DNA of 64,000 nucleotides, taken from the NCBI GenBank assembly GCA_032717465.1, contig CM064658.1, positions 8,798,116 through 8,862,115 on the forward strand, read 5' to 3'. Below the pieces are notes generated by a model. That model had not been told where the DNA came from and did no database searches. It saw only the letters and a list, made by a program, of their open reading frames with translations. Below, piece after piece: positions 35,560 to 47,221 of this stretch. This DNA comes from Coenobita brevimanus (Eukaryota > Arthropoda > Malacostraca > Decapoda > Coenobitidae). A program made the translations under genes and the position numbers. Position 1 is the stretch's first letter. Each line of letters opens with the position of its first letter.

Positions 35560-38269
35560 GACCAAATTTTAACTGGCCTTGGTGGGATGGTAAATGGTTA
35601 GTCAAGAGGTTAACCCATTGTTGTTGAGGACAATATGTCGAAGGTGAAGGTCACATGCAAGATCAGTATAAACAGTTTTGCTCCGTTTAGACCAAACTTG
35701 GTGGACGAGTTTAGGGAAGGGTAAGGATAAACAGCTTAGATTTTGAAAACAAAAAGTCAAAGGTGAAGGCCAGAGGGAAAGGTTAAAGTTCAGCCCATAT
35801 GTTTCAGTGTTTCAGTTCATTTATGAAGGCTTTACCATGCATGCGTGCTTCGGCCTTGGTTGCCTAATGGCTGCTCTCCACGCCGCCCAGTCTCTAGCGA
35901 CCCTCTGTTCAGTCCCTTATCCACTTGGTCACACCCTGTGACTTCGTCCTAGGTCTTTTTCGGTCTGCCTCTAGCATCCCTACCCACAACGTTCACACCT
36001 CTTACCCTCCACACCCAGGTGTCATCCTCCATCCTCTTTCTATGCCCAAATAATCTCAGTCTGCCCCTTCTTTCATTGCAGCACTAATGCTCGTACACTG
36101 AAGTCCCATCCATCCTCTTGACTCTTTATTGACGATCCTTAACCTCCAGGCCTGTCATTTAAGGACACTACACATCCAGCTAAGCATTATCATCTCTACG
36201 GTCAAGCCTACGAATACCCTCTTTTTTACTATCCAGGCCTCACTTCCCTACAGCATTACATTACGAAAACGTGTTGCATGTAAGTACCCCTTAGCACGAA
36301 GGGAGAGCCCTCTCAATGTCACGAGAGGCTGTAGCACCAATCAAGCAGGGCAGTATACCCGAGGTGGATGGAAAGCTGATGACAGGGAGTGCTGGAGTTC
36401 CCGTTTCATCAGCCCTCAGGACTAGTTCCTGACCATCCCCCTTTGCTGAACTTTTTCAGTGTCTCAGTTACACAGAGAGTAGGCCAGCATGCTCTCCAGT
36501 ACAAATTTCTCTAACTATCTACACTAGACTACATGCACCTTACACACTACACTTCCTATTCTAAATTCAACAAAAATGGCGTCTTTTAATCTAGCCTCGG
36601 AGTCCCCAGGGGGGGGACCATAAATGCCCCCACCGTCCGCCCCTCTCCCAGTGACGACTCGAGGTGCCTGGAACCACTGTCTGACTCTCTTCTTCTTCAT
36701 TTCTGCAACATTCACGGCCTTTCCTCTAACTTTCGCTCTGTTGAGCACCACCTCTCCTCCTCTAAACCTCACCTTCTTTTTCTAACGGACACTCAGCTGT
36801 CTGAGGCAACTGACAGCAAACCCTTTTCTGTATCCTCCTACTTTCTCTATACTCATTTCAAAGCCACAGGTGGCTGTTGTGTATACATACGCAACGACTT
36901 ATCTTGCTCTCATGTTCCTGAACTTGATTCTTCTGAATTCTCCACTCTGGCTTCGGCTTTCCTGTCATTCTCTGACTAAATATATCTGTGCTGTTTACTT
37001 ATCCCCTAATTCTACTATCAAAAATTCTTCGACAATCTTACTTCTACGATGGAACACATTCTGTCCATTTCTCCTTTCTCTGAAATCTCCATTCTTGGAG
37101 ATTTCAATGTTCACCACCGCCTTTGGCTCTCCTCTCCTTTCACGGATCCACCTGGTGAACAAGCCTACATCTTTTCTATCCTTAATGACCTAGAGCAGCT
37201 TGTACAGCACCCTACCCGTATCCCTCACCGCCTTGGAGAGAGCTCCAACATACTTGACCTCTTCCTCACAACTAATCCTTCTGCTTACTCTGTTAATCTT
37301 TTCTCTCCGTTGGGCTCCTCCGATCACAACTTTATTACCTTAACCTGTCCTATCACTCCGGTACAGCCTGTGGACCCTCCAAGGAAACGTCATCTGTGGC
37401 ATTTTGGAGCCGCGGACTGGGAGGCCCTCAGGCAGAACTTCTTTGATTTTCCATGGAATGATTATTGCTTCCATGGCCGTGAGCCATCTGAATGTGCCTT
37501 GCGCATTACAGAGGTTATTCTCTCGGGCATGGAAGCATACATTCCTTTCTCATATCCTTTGACTAACGCAAGAAAGCCTTGTTCTAATGCTGTCCGCAAC
37601 AAGGAGAAGGCCTACAAAAGGTACCGGAGCCAACCCACCCCTGAATCACATCATCTTTACGTTTCTGCCCGGAATCGTGCTAAGTCTGTTCTTCGCTCAA
37701 CTAAAAATAATTTCATCCATACTAAATGCTCTCAACTATCCAACTCGAATTCTTCCCGCTCCTTCTGGCACCTTGCCAAAAATCTTTCTAACAACTTTAC
37801 CTCATCATCCTTCCCTCCTCTTTTCTACTCTGATGGTTCTGTAGCTATTTCTGCTACTGATAAAGCAGATCTCTTTGCACAGACTTTCTCCTCCAATTCC
37901 ACCTTAGGCGATTCCGGTGCTGTTCCTCCATCACTTTCCCCCTCTGACTTCCTCATGGCTGACATTAAAATTTCTTCATTGGATGTATTTTCTGCCATCA
38001 CTGGCCTCAGTACTAACAAGGCATATGGGCCTGATGGGGTCCCTCCTGTTGTTCTCAAGAACTGTGCTTCTGTGCTTACACCCTGCCAAGGCAAACTCTT
38101 TCGCCTTTGTCTGTCAACTTGTACCTTTCCTGCTTGCTGGAAGTTTGCTCTCATTCAGCCAGTCCCAAAGAAGGGTGACCACTCCCAACCCTCCAACTAT
38201 CGTCCAATTGCTTTAACGTCCTGTATTTCAAAAGTTTTCGAGTCAATTCTTAATAGAAAAATCTTAAGG
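30625..38269. repeat. array unit 2 (7645 bp)
   Basis: Second unit. Contents: old RT remnant 31962-32297, AGGTCA blocks 33190-33425 and 35557-35795, SINE family 3 (box A 34321-34331, box B 34278-34286), LINE 3' end with A-run 35065-35097, TG 35500-35556. Differs from unit 1 at scattered sites and shares several variants with units 3 and 4. Confidence 0.95.
35835..36285 (-). pseudogene. antisense RTE-like RT fragment (unit 2)
   Basis: Duplicate of 28190-28640 with a few substitutions. Confidence 0.65.
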
Positions 38270-39592
38270 CATCTTTCCTATCACAACCTTCTTTCCGATC
38301 GTCAGTATGGGTTCCATCAGGGACGCTCCACTGGCGATCTTCTCACCTACCTTTCAGACTCCTGGTCATCCTCCTTTCGGGACTTTGGCGAAAGCTTTGC
38401 CATTGCACTTGACATCTCAAAGGCTTTCGATCGAGTCTGGCATAAATCTTTAATTTCCAAACTGCCCTCTTACGGTTTCTATCTTTCTATCTGTGCCTTC
38501 ATCTATAGCTTCCTTTCTGGTCGTTCTATAGCCGCTGTTGTAGACGGCCATCGTTCTTCTCCTAGATCTATCAACAGTGGTGTTCCTCGGGGCTCTGTGC
38601 TATCACCAACCCTCTTCCTTTTATTCATCAATGACCTTCTAAGCTGTACATCTAACCCTATCCACTCGTACGCTGATGATTCCACCCTTCACCTTTCCAC
38701 TCGGTTCTCGCAACGTCCATCTCAACAGTTACTTAAACAAACAAGGGATGGGGCTATGGCACACCTAATGTCTGACTTGGCTCGTATCTCTGACTGGGGT
38801 AAAAATAATCTTGTTGTTTTTAATGCATCAAAGACTCAACACAATCTTCCACAGGAGTACCCACTAATGTTTAATAATATCCAGCTCAATCCTGCATCAT
38901 CCTTGAGCATGCTTGGGGTTTCATTCACTCGGGACTTATCTTGGAAAGATCATATTACATCTCTTGTAAAATCTGCTTCCAAGAGATTAAGTGTGGTAAA
39001 CCGACTCTGTACCTTCCTTATGCCTACATAGTTGTTGACTTTATACAAGAGTTTTATTCGCCCCTATGTAGAGTACAACTCTCACGTGTGGGGAGGCTTC
39101 CCACATAAAGCTCTTCTCAACAGAGTGGAGTCTAAGACTTTTCATCTCATTAACTTTACTGCCCTCACTGGTTCCCTTCAACCTTTGTCACTTCCACGCA
39201 CTGTTGCATCTTTATCCTTTTTCTAACGCTACTTCAGTGGTCACTGTTCCTCTGAACTGTCTGCATGCATTCCTTCACCTCTACGACGGGCGCGTAGCAC
39301 CCGTCTAGCAACAAATTCTCATGCCTTTTCTGTCCAACTCTTTAATGCAAGAGATAACCGTTACTTCCTGTCCTTCATTTATGCAACAGATCAACTCTGG
39401 AACTGTCTCTCTCTGTCTGTATTTCCTACTTCCTATGATCTCCAGTCTTTCAGACGTATTGTGTCCAGGAATCTCGAAAGGAACAGATCTTGAATTTAGC
39501 TGTCTTTTGTGTGTGTGTGTTTTTTTCTTGGAAGGAACGGTTTGCTGGCCCCTGGCACTTGGTTGCTTCTTCCTTGCATTTTAAAAAAAAAA
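36545..39592 (+). pseudogene. Jockey-like LINE EN-RT (array LINE 3), divergent 3' patch
   Basis: Same structure as array LINE 2. The 660-aa frame is 37049-39031 and identical in residues to that of LINE 2, and the shared TAG is at 39029-39031. From about 39124 the sequence departs from the other copies: many substitutions, an early TAA in the C-terminal frame (39224-39226), a GT run replacing the T/C run, and a short poly-A (39583-39592). It then becomes near-identical again in the flank. Confidence 0.9.
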
Positions 39593-42500
39593 TATTTAAT
39601 GCTACAGTACCAGCAGGTTACTAACCTGAACGACTTAAAACTACTACGATTATATTAGTTCATAAAACAGGCAAAGATCTATCACATAATTATAATAAAT
39701 TACGGTCCCATCTCGCTATTTGATATAATAGGCAATGTGTTGGAAAATATCATATATACAAGACTGACATAATTAAAGACCAAATAAATACATGGCAACA
39801 TGGTCCTAGAGGAGGGAGAGGTACTCACGCGACAGTTACAATAACAAATGAGGCATTATGTAATGCAAAATGGACAGGAGACCAGGTTACTATTGTTTTA
39901 TTAGATGTTGGGTAAGCTTGTCCCAGCATGTTCTTGCAGCATCATTATTATCGGCTGTGTTATTAAAACTGGCTGGGCGAAGGTTTACCCGGGCTATAAA
40001 TTCCCTGACTTACGTTAATGGACTGACTGAGAAGGAAAGCACCCAAAATGTTGTAGGGCTTATCATAAAGTCGGAAAGGAAGAGGAGGACAGAGGAAGGA
40101 TTAATTGGTGATGGAGTGATTTTCAGTTGAAGAAACAAGTGTCGGGATATAACCCAACATGCGAGAGCAGTATTTTGTGAGCAAGTGACAATTACAAACA
40201 CATACAAGTGTGACTGAGAAGGAAAGCACCCAAACATTACCCTAGAATAAGACACGCAACCAACTGATTTACATTCAGGTTCCAAAAGTGTTTCCAGGTC
40301 CAGGTAACGAACTAGTCGTTAATGGAACACCTGTAGTTATTAAATGTGATGAGACTGCATCCTACTTAACAACGTGTAACCAGCAACGATACAGAAAAGC
40401 CAGCCGTATCCTATCATCATTTATCAAGACACTGGGGCTCGTCCTTGGAGCTCTCAGTATTAATAAACGGGCTTGTATATAACTTTGGTTCAGTCAAAAT
40501 CCCTAGCACGTCAGTAATATTTTGTATTTGTTTTTCTTTGTTGTGCATGTGTTTTTTCGTGCCTTTTCTTTCATTGTTTACTTCTGATCATTATTTAAGG
40601 GAGTATAAGTCTCTTCACACCAACAACACTGCCCTGTGGTCTATTTCTACACCTTCTTCTACACTTATCAGTATTTCTCATTTGCCACGTATATATTTTT
40701 CTTTCATTATTATTATTATTATTATTATTTATTTATTTTACCCGTATCAGTATTATAATTCTAACTTTTACATCCATATATGTGGCATTATGGCAGGTGG
40801 ATTGTCTCGCTCTCCGCGTGTGTGTGAGTCAACACTATGGCTCAAACTGTTTGGATCTGATTTAGACCAAACTTGGCGGATGGGCCGAGAGTCAGCCGAG
40901 GGACTGACCTGCTGTTCTTGAGAATAATAGGCCAAAGGTCAAGAACGCAGAACAAGGTCAAGTCAAACACTTTGATCTGATTTAGACTAAATCTGGTGGA
41001 ATTGTTGTAGGTCAGGCAAGGAATGGTGAATGGTCAAGGTCAAAGGGCAAGGTCAAGGTTTCAACCCATAAACCAATTATACTCGTACATTCTCTGAGGG
41101 CTCTTTCCCGATAGTCATTTATCCTTTCTTCCCGAGGACGAATTTTCTTATTTGATACTTCCCTTTGCAAGAAGTTTTGTTCAAATGTGGATGGATCTGT
41201 AGTAGTGGAGGGGTTGATTAATGTTATAGCCAAACCTCCTGTTCCAAAGGTTTCCCCTCGTGTGCATAATATCCTCTGAAGATAGAAAAAGACAGGCTTT
41301 CAAAGGCGTCGCTGGATCGAATGTTGTAATCTTGCTGCTGCCACACGAATTTATTAAGATCAGAACACCCTGTGGAAATTAATAGAATGTACAAGTGACT
41401 CCTTCAACTGGAAAAGTCTCTGTTATGCCTAGAAAGATGATTTGGAGATTGCTGAATAAGTTTAAAATGTGCTTTAGTATTGGACACGTTACTTCTTTCA
41501 GTTTGATGATCGTTTTTGCTTTGTTTTATCCAGGTCACCACCAGACTAGTTAACTAAGCTTAATGAAGATCTTTTATAAGGACGGAGCTAATGAAAACAA
41601 TATCTGACCTCCCCAGTGCGTAAAAATCTCCCCTGAACTGAACACAAATTTCTGGCGACGACATGGCCACTGTATATACGTGTGTTCTTATTTAAAGGGC
41701 TACTGAAGTTTGTGGTAAGAAGACATGAAGAAGACTTAGATAAATGCCTATTAACTATACAAGGGTCATTAAGACAGATGGTTAGTTATTATTAAGCAAA
41801 AAACAATATTCCCCCATTATCGATTTTATAATCAGGTCTCCAACTGTAATGCCTGGTGAACAGTGACAAGGGGAGGGGGTACAACGTTGCTCAAGTCTGT
41901 CCAGTCCAAGAATCAAACTCTGGTTCTTTCGGTTCCTAGGTGGGCGTGCTAACCAATGGACCACCTGCTTCCCCCAAAATGACGATCTAGATATACAAAC
42001 TTACTGTCGGTTCTCTCCTGTGACTCGGCTTTTGAACTGTAAGAAGGACAAAAGGCATGGGAAGCGTCTGCAGTTTGCCCTCCTTGTTCTTCCTTCTTGA
42101 CCAACTAAACAAGTAAGTCAGTAAATAATTATATAAATACATAAATGGCTCTGAGAATCTTCCGTAACTAATATTTGTTTATGGAAGAAGAAATAGGGAG
42201 ATGGGACAATTCTACTGCCTCCTTGTCACTGTGCAAAACGAATCATTGTTACGAGCAGCTGTAGTTCGTAATTTTGTGTGTGGATTTTTGACACGTCCTT
42301 GCTCGCTTGCCCTGACGCCACACAACCCCGATATCGATAACTGGTGGTGCATTGGTTTCTCCGTCGCACAACTGGAGGATCCAAGGTTCGGTTGGTGGAC
42401 CGGTCAGACACCTGGACAAAGCTTGTTTCTCCCATGTTGCTGTTCACGAAGGAGTAGAATTAAGGACAAAGATTTATTCCTTTCACAACGATGGCGCCCT

Positions 42501-42694
42501 TTTTGCTTTATTATTGCTTCCATCAGACGATTTCGCTCAGCTTAGAAGATATTATTCGACATGGAGGTGCCAGTGTGTCCAGGCATCTCGAAATGTACGG
42601 ATCTGGAATTTGGCTCTCTGTTATCTTGTGTGTTTTTATTTTCTTGGCTGGAACAGTTTGCTGGCTCCTGGCCTTTGGTTCCTTCTTCCTTGCG

Positions 42695-42725
<31 letters not shown>

Positions 42726-43123
42726 TAGAGCCTTCATTATCCCCATCACTGATAAAAGTCTGTCTTAAGTGAGAAAAAAATCGTCTAGAGGCAACATGAA
42801 GGATCTACGAAAGTCAAAATCATACTGCATGGGTTAAGGCAACTGCTGTGTATCGTGTTCTTCAGGAAGATTTGGAATTATCAATACCTGAATGTCTGCA
42901 TTACCGATCCTCGTGTAGTCACCAGCCATTAATTCAAGCCTTATCATCGGATTTTGAACTGTTGCTTTGACTGGCCAATATACATCGTGATACAGAGACT
43001 ACAAGGGTATTAATAAACAACCCACAACTGGATCATCCTTCATGTCAATCCAATACTGTATTCCGTATTGTTATTAATATTACAAACGTGAGGGATGAAA
43101 GGACGGCAGGGTAGTGTTATGTC

Positions 43124-43183
<60 letters not shown>

Positions 43184-45891
43184 GACCAAATTTTAACTGG
43201 CCTTGGTGGGATGGTAAATGGTTAGTCAAGAGGTTAACCCATTGTTGTTGAGGACAATATGTCGAAGGTGAAGGTCACATGCAAGATCAGTATAAACAGT
43301 TTTGCTCCGTTTAGACCAAACTTGGTGGACGAGTTTAGGGAAGGGTAAGGATAAACAGCTTAGATTTTGAAAACAAAAAGTCAAAGGTGAAGGCCAGAGG
43401 GAAAGGTTAAAGTTCAGCCCATATGTTTCAGTGTTTCAGTTCATTTATGAAGGCTTTACCATGCATGCGTGCTTCGGCCTTGGTTGCCTAATGGCTGCTC
43501 TCCACGCCGCCCAGTCTCTAGCGACCCTCTGTTCAGTCCCTTATCCACTTGGTCACACCCTGTGACTTCGTCCTAGGTCTTTTTCGGTCTGCCTCTAGCA
43601 TCCCTACCCACAACGTTCACACCTCTTACCCTCCACACCCAGGTGTCATCCTCCATCCTCTTTCTATGCCCAAATAATCTCAGTCTGCCCCTTCTTTCAT
43701 TGCAGCACTAATGCTCGTACACTGAAGTCCCATCCATCCTCTTGACTCTTTATTGACGATCCTTAACCTCCAGGCCTGTCATTTAAGGACACTACACATC
43801 CAGCTAAGCATTATCATCTCTACGGTCAAGCCTACGAATACCCTCTTTTTTACTATCCAGGCCTCACTTCCCTACAGCATTACATTACGAAAACGTGTTG
43901 CATGTAAGTACCCCTTAGCACGAAGGGAGAGCCCTCTCAATGTCACGAGAGGCTGTAGCACCAATCAAGCAGGGCAGTATACCCGAGGTGGATGGAAAGC
44001 TGATGACAGGGAGTGCTGGAGTTCCCGTTTCATCAGCCCTCAGGACTAGTTCCTGACCATCCCCCTTTGCTGAACTTTTTCAGTGTCTCAGTTACACAGA
44101 GAGTAGGCCAGCATGCTCTCCAGTACAAATTTCTCTAACTATCTACACTAGACTACATGCACCTTACACACTACACTTCCTATTCTAAATTCAACAAAAA
44201 TGGCGTCTTTTAATCTAGCCTCGGAGTCCCCAGGGGGACCATAAATGCCCCCACCGTCCGCCCCTCTCCCAGTGACGACTCGAGGTGCCTGGAACCACTG
44301 TCTGACTCTCTTCTTCTTCATTTCTGCAACATTCACGGCCTTTCCTCTAACTTTCGCTCTGTTGAGCACCACCTCTCCTCCTCTAAACCTCACCTTCTTT
44401 TTCTAACGGACACTCAGCTGTCTGAGGCAACTGACAGCAAACCCTTTTCTGTATCCTCCTACTTTCTCTATACTCATTTCAAAGCCACAGGTGGCTGTTG
44501 TGTATACATACGCAACGACTTATCTTGCTCTCATGTTCCTGAACTTGATTCTTCTGAATTCTCCACTCTGGCTTCGGCTTTCCTGTCATTCTCTGACTAA
44601 ATATATCTGTGCTGTTTACTTATCCCCTAATTCTACTATCAAAAATTCTTCGACAATCTTACTTCTACGATGGAACACATTCTGTCCATTTCTCCTTTCT
44701 CTGAAATCTCCATTCTTGGAGATTTCAATGTTCACCTACCGCCTTTGGCTCTCCTCTCCTTTCACGGATCCACCTGGTGAACAAGCCTACATCTTTTCTA
44801 TCCTTAATGACCTAGAGCAGCTTGTACAGCACCCTACCCGTATCCCTCACCGCCTTGGAGAGAGCTCCAACATACTTGACCTCTTCCTCACAACTAATCC
44901 TTCTGCTTACTCTGTTAATCTTTTCTCTCCGTTGGGCTCCTCCGATCACAACTTTATTACCTTAACCTGTCCTATCACTCCGGTACAGCCTGTGGACCCT
45001 CCAAGGAAACGTCATCTGTGGCATTTTGGAGCCGCGGACTGGGAGGCCCTCAGGCAGAACTTCTTTGATTTTCCATGGAATGATTATTGCTTCCATGGCC
45101 GTGAGCCATCTGAATGTGCCTTGCGCATTACAGAGGTTATTCTCTCGGGCATGGAAGCATACATTCCTTTCTCATATCCTTTGACTAACGCAAGAAAGCC
45201 TTGTTCTAATGCTGTCCGCAACAAGGAGAAGGCCTACAAAAGGTACCGGAGCCAACCCACCCCTGAATCACATCATCTTTACGTTTCTGCCCGGAATCGT
45301 GCTAAGTCTGTTCTTCGCTCAACTAAAAATAATTTCATCCATACTAAATGCTCTCAACTATCCAACTCGAATTCTTCCCGCTCCTTCTGGCACCTTGCCA
45401 AAAATCTTTCTAACAACTTTACCTCATCATCCTTCCCTCCTCTTTTCTACTCTGATGGTTCTGTAGCTATTTCTGCTACTGATAAAGCAGATCTCTTTGC
45501 ACAGACTTTCTCCTCCAATTCCACCTTAGGCGATTCCGGTGCTGTTCCTCCATCACTTTCCCCCTCTGACTTCCTCATGGCTGACATTAAAATTTCTTCA
45601 TTGGATGTATTTTCTGCCATCACTGGCCTCAGTACTAACAAGGCATATGGGCCTGATGGGGTCCCTCCTGTTGTTCTCAAGAACTGTGCTTCTGTGCTTA
45701 CACCCTGCCAAGGCAAACTCTTTCGCCTTTGTCTGTCAACTTGTACCTTTCCTGCTTGCTGGAAGTTTGCTCTCATTCAGCCAGTCCCAAAGAAGGGTGA
45801 CCACTCCCAACCCTCCAACTATCGTCCAATTGCTTTAACGTCCTGTATTTCAAAAGTTTTCGAGTCAATTCTTAATAGAAAAATCTTAAGG
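38270..45891. repeat. array unit 3 (7622 bp)
   Basis: Third unit. Contents: old RT remnant 39593-39928, AGGTCA blocks 40825-41060 and 43181-43420, SINE family 3 (box A 41953-41963), LINE 3' end with A-run 42697-42723, TG 43126-43180. Confidence 0.95.
43459..43908 (-). pseudogene. antisense RTE-like RT fragment (unit 3)
   Basis: Duplicate of 28190-28640. Confidence 0.65.
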
Positions 45892-47221
45892 CATCTTTCC
45901 TATCACAACCTTCTTTCCGATCGTCAGTATGGGTTCCATCAGGGACGCTCCACTGGCGATCTTCTCACCTACCTTTCAGACTCCTGGTCATCCTCCTTTC
46001 GGGACTTTGGCGAAAGCTTTGCCATTGCACTTGACATCTCAAAGGCTTTCGATCGAGTCTGGCATAAATCTTTAATTTCCAAACTGCCCTCTTACGGTTT
46101 CTATCTTTCTATCTGTGCCTTCATCTATAGCTTCCTTTCTGGTCGTTCTATAGCCGCTGTTGTAGACGGCCATCGTTCTTCTCCTAGATCTATCAACAGT
46201 GGTGTTCCTCGGGGCTCTGTGCTATCACCAACCCTCTTCCTTTTATTCATCAATGACCTTCTAAGCTGTACATCTAACCCTATCCACTCGTACGCTGATG
46301 ATTCCACCCTTCACCTTTCCACTCGGTTCTCGCAACGTCCATCTCAACAGTTACTTAAACAAACAAGGGATGGGGCTATGGCACACCTAATGTCTGACTT
46401 GGCTCGTATCTCTGACTGGGGTAAAAATAATCTTGTTGTTTTTAATGCATCAAAGACTCAACACAATCTTCCACAGGAGTACCCACTAATGTTTAATAAT
46501 ATCCAGCTCAATCCTGCATCATCCTTGAGCATGCTTGGGGTTTCATTCACTCGGGACTTATCTTGGAAAGATCATATTACATCTCTTGTAAAATCTGCTT
46601 CCAAGAGATTAAGTGTGGTAAACCGACTCTGTACCTTCCTTATGCCTACATAGTTGTTGACTTTATACAAGAGTTTTATTCGCCCCTATGTAGAGTACAA
46701 CTCTCACGTGTGGGGAGGCTTCCCACATAAAGCTCTTCTCAACAGGGTGGAGTCAAAGGCTTTTCGTCTCATTAACTCTCCCCCTCTTACTGGCACCCTT
46801 CAACCTCTGTCTCTTCGCCGCACTGTTGCATCTTTATCTCTTTTCTATCGCTACTTCAGTGGTCACTGTTCCTCTGAACTGTCTGCATGCATTCCTCCAC
46901 CTTTACGACGGGCGCGTAGCACCCGTCTAGCAACAAATTCTCATGCCTTTTCTGTCCAACTCTTTAATGCAAGAGATAACCGTTACTTCCTGTCCTTCAT
47001 TTATGCAACAGATCAACTCTGGAACTGTCTCTCTCTGTCTGTATTTTCTACTTCCTATGATCTCCAGTCTTTCAGACGCATTGTGTCCAGGAATCTCGAA
47101 AGGAACAGATCTTGAATTTAGCTGTCTTTTGTGCTTTTTTTTTTTTTTTCCCCCTTGGAAGGAACGGTTTGCGGGCTCCTGGCACTTGGCTGCTTCTTCC
47201 TTGCATTAAAAAAAAAAAAAA
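44167..47221 (+). pseudogene. Jockey-like LINE EN-RT (array LINE 4), 720-aa frame
   Basis: As array LINE 2, but an extra T at about 44737 fuses two EN frames into one 720-aa frame (44491-46653). The fusion is not a repair: the segment before it reads '[12 protein letters not shown]' instead of '[12 protein letters not shown]', so the catalytic GDFN strand is lost from the joined frame. The shared TAG (46651-46653) and C-terminal frame 46654-47115 are retained; poly-A 47208-47221. A run of five Gs at about 44232 is shorter than in the other copies. Confidence 0.9.
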
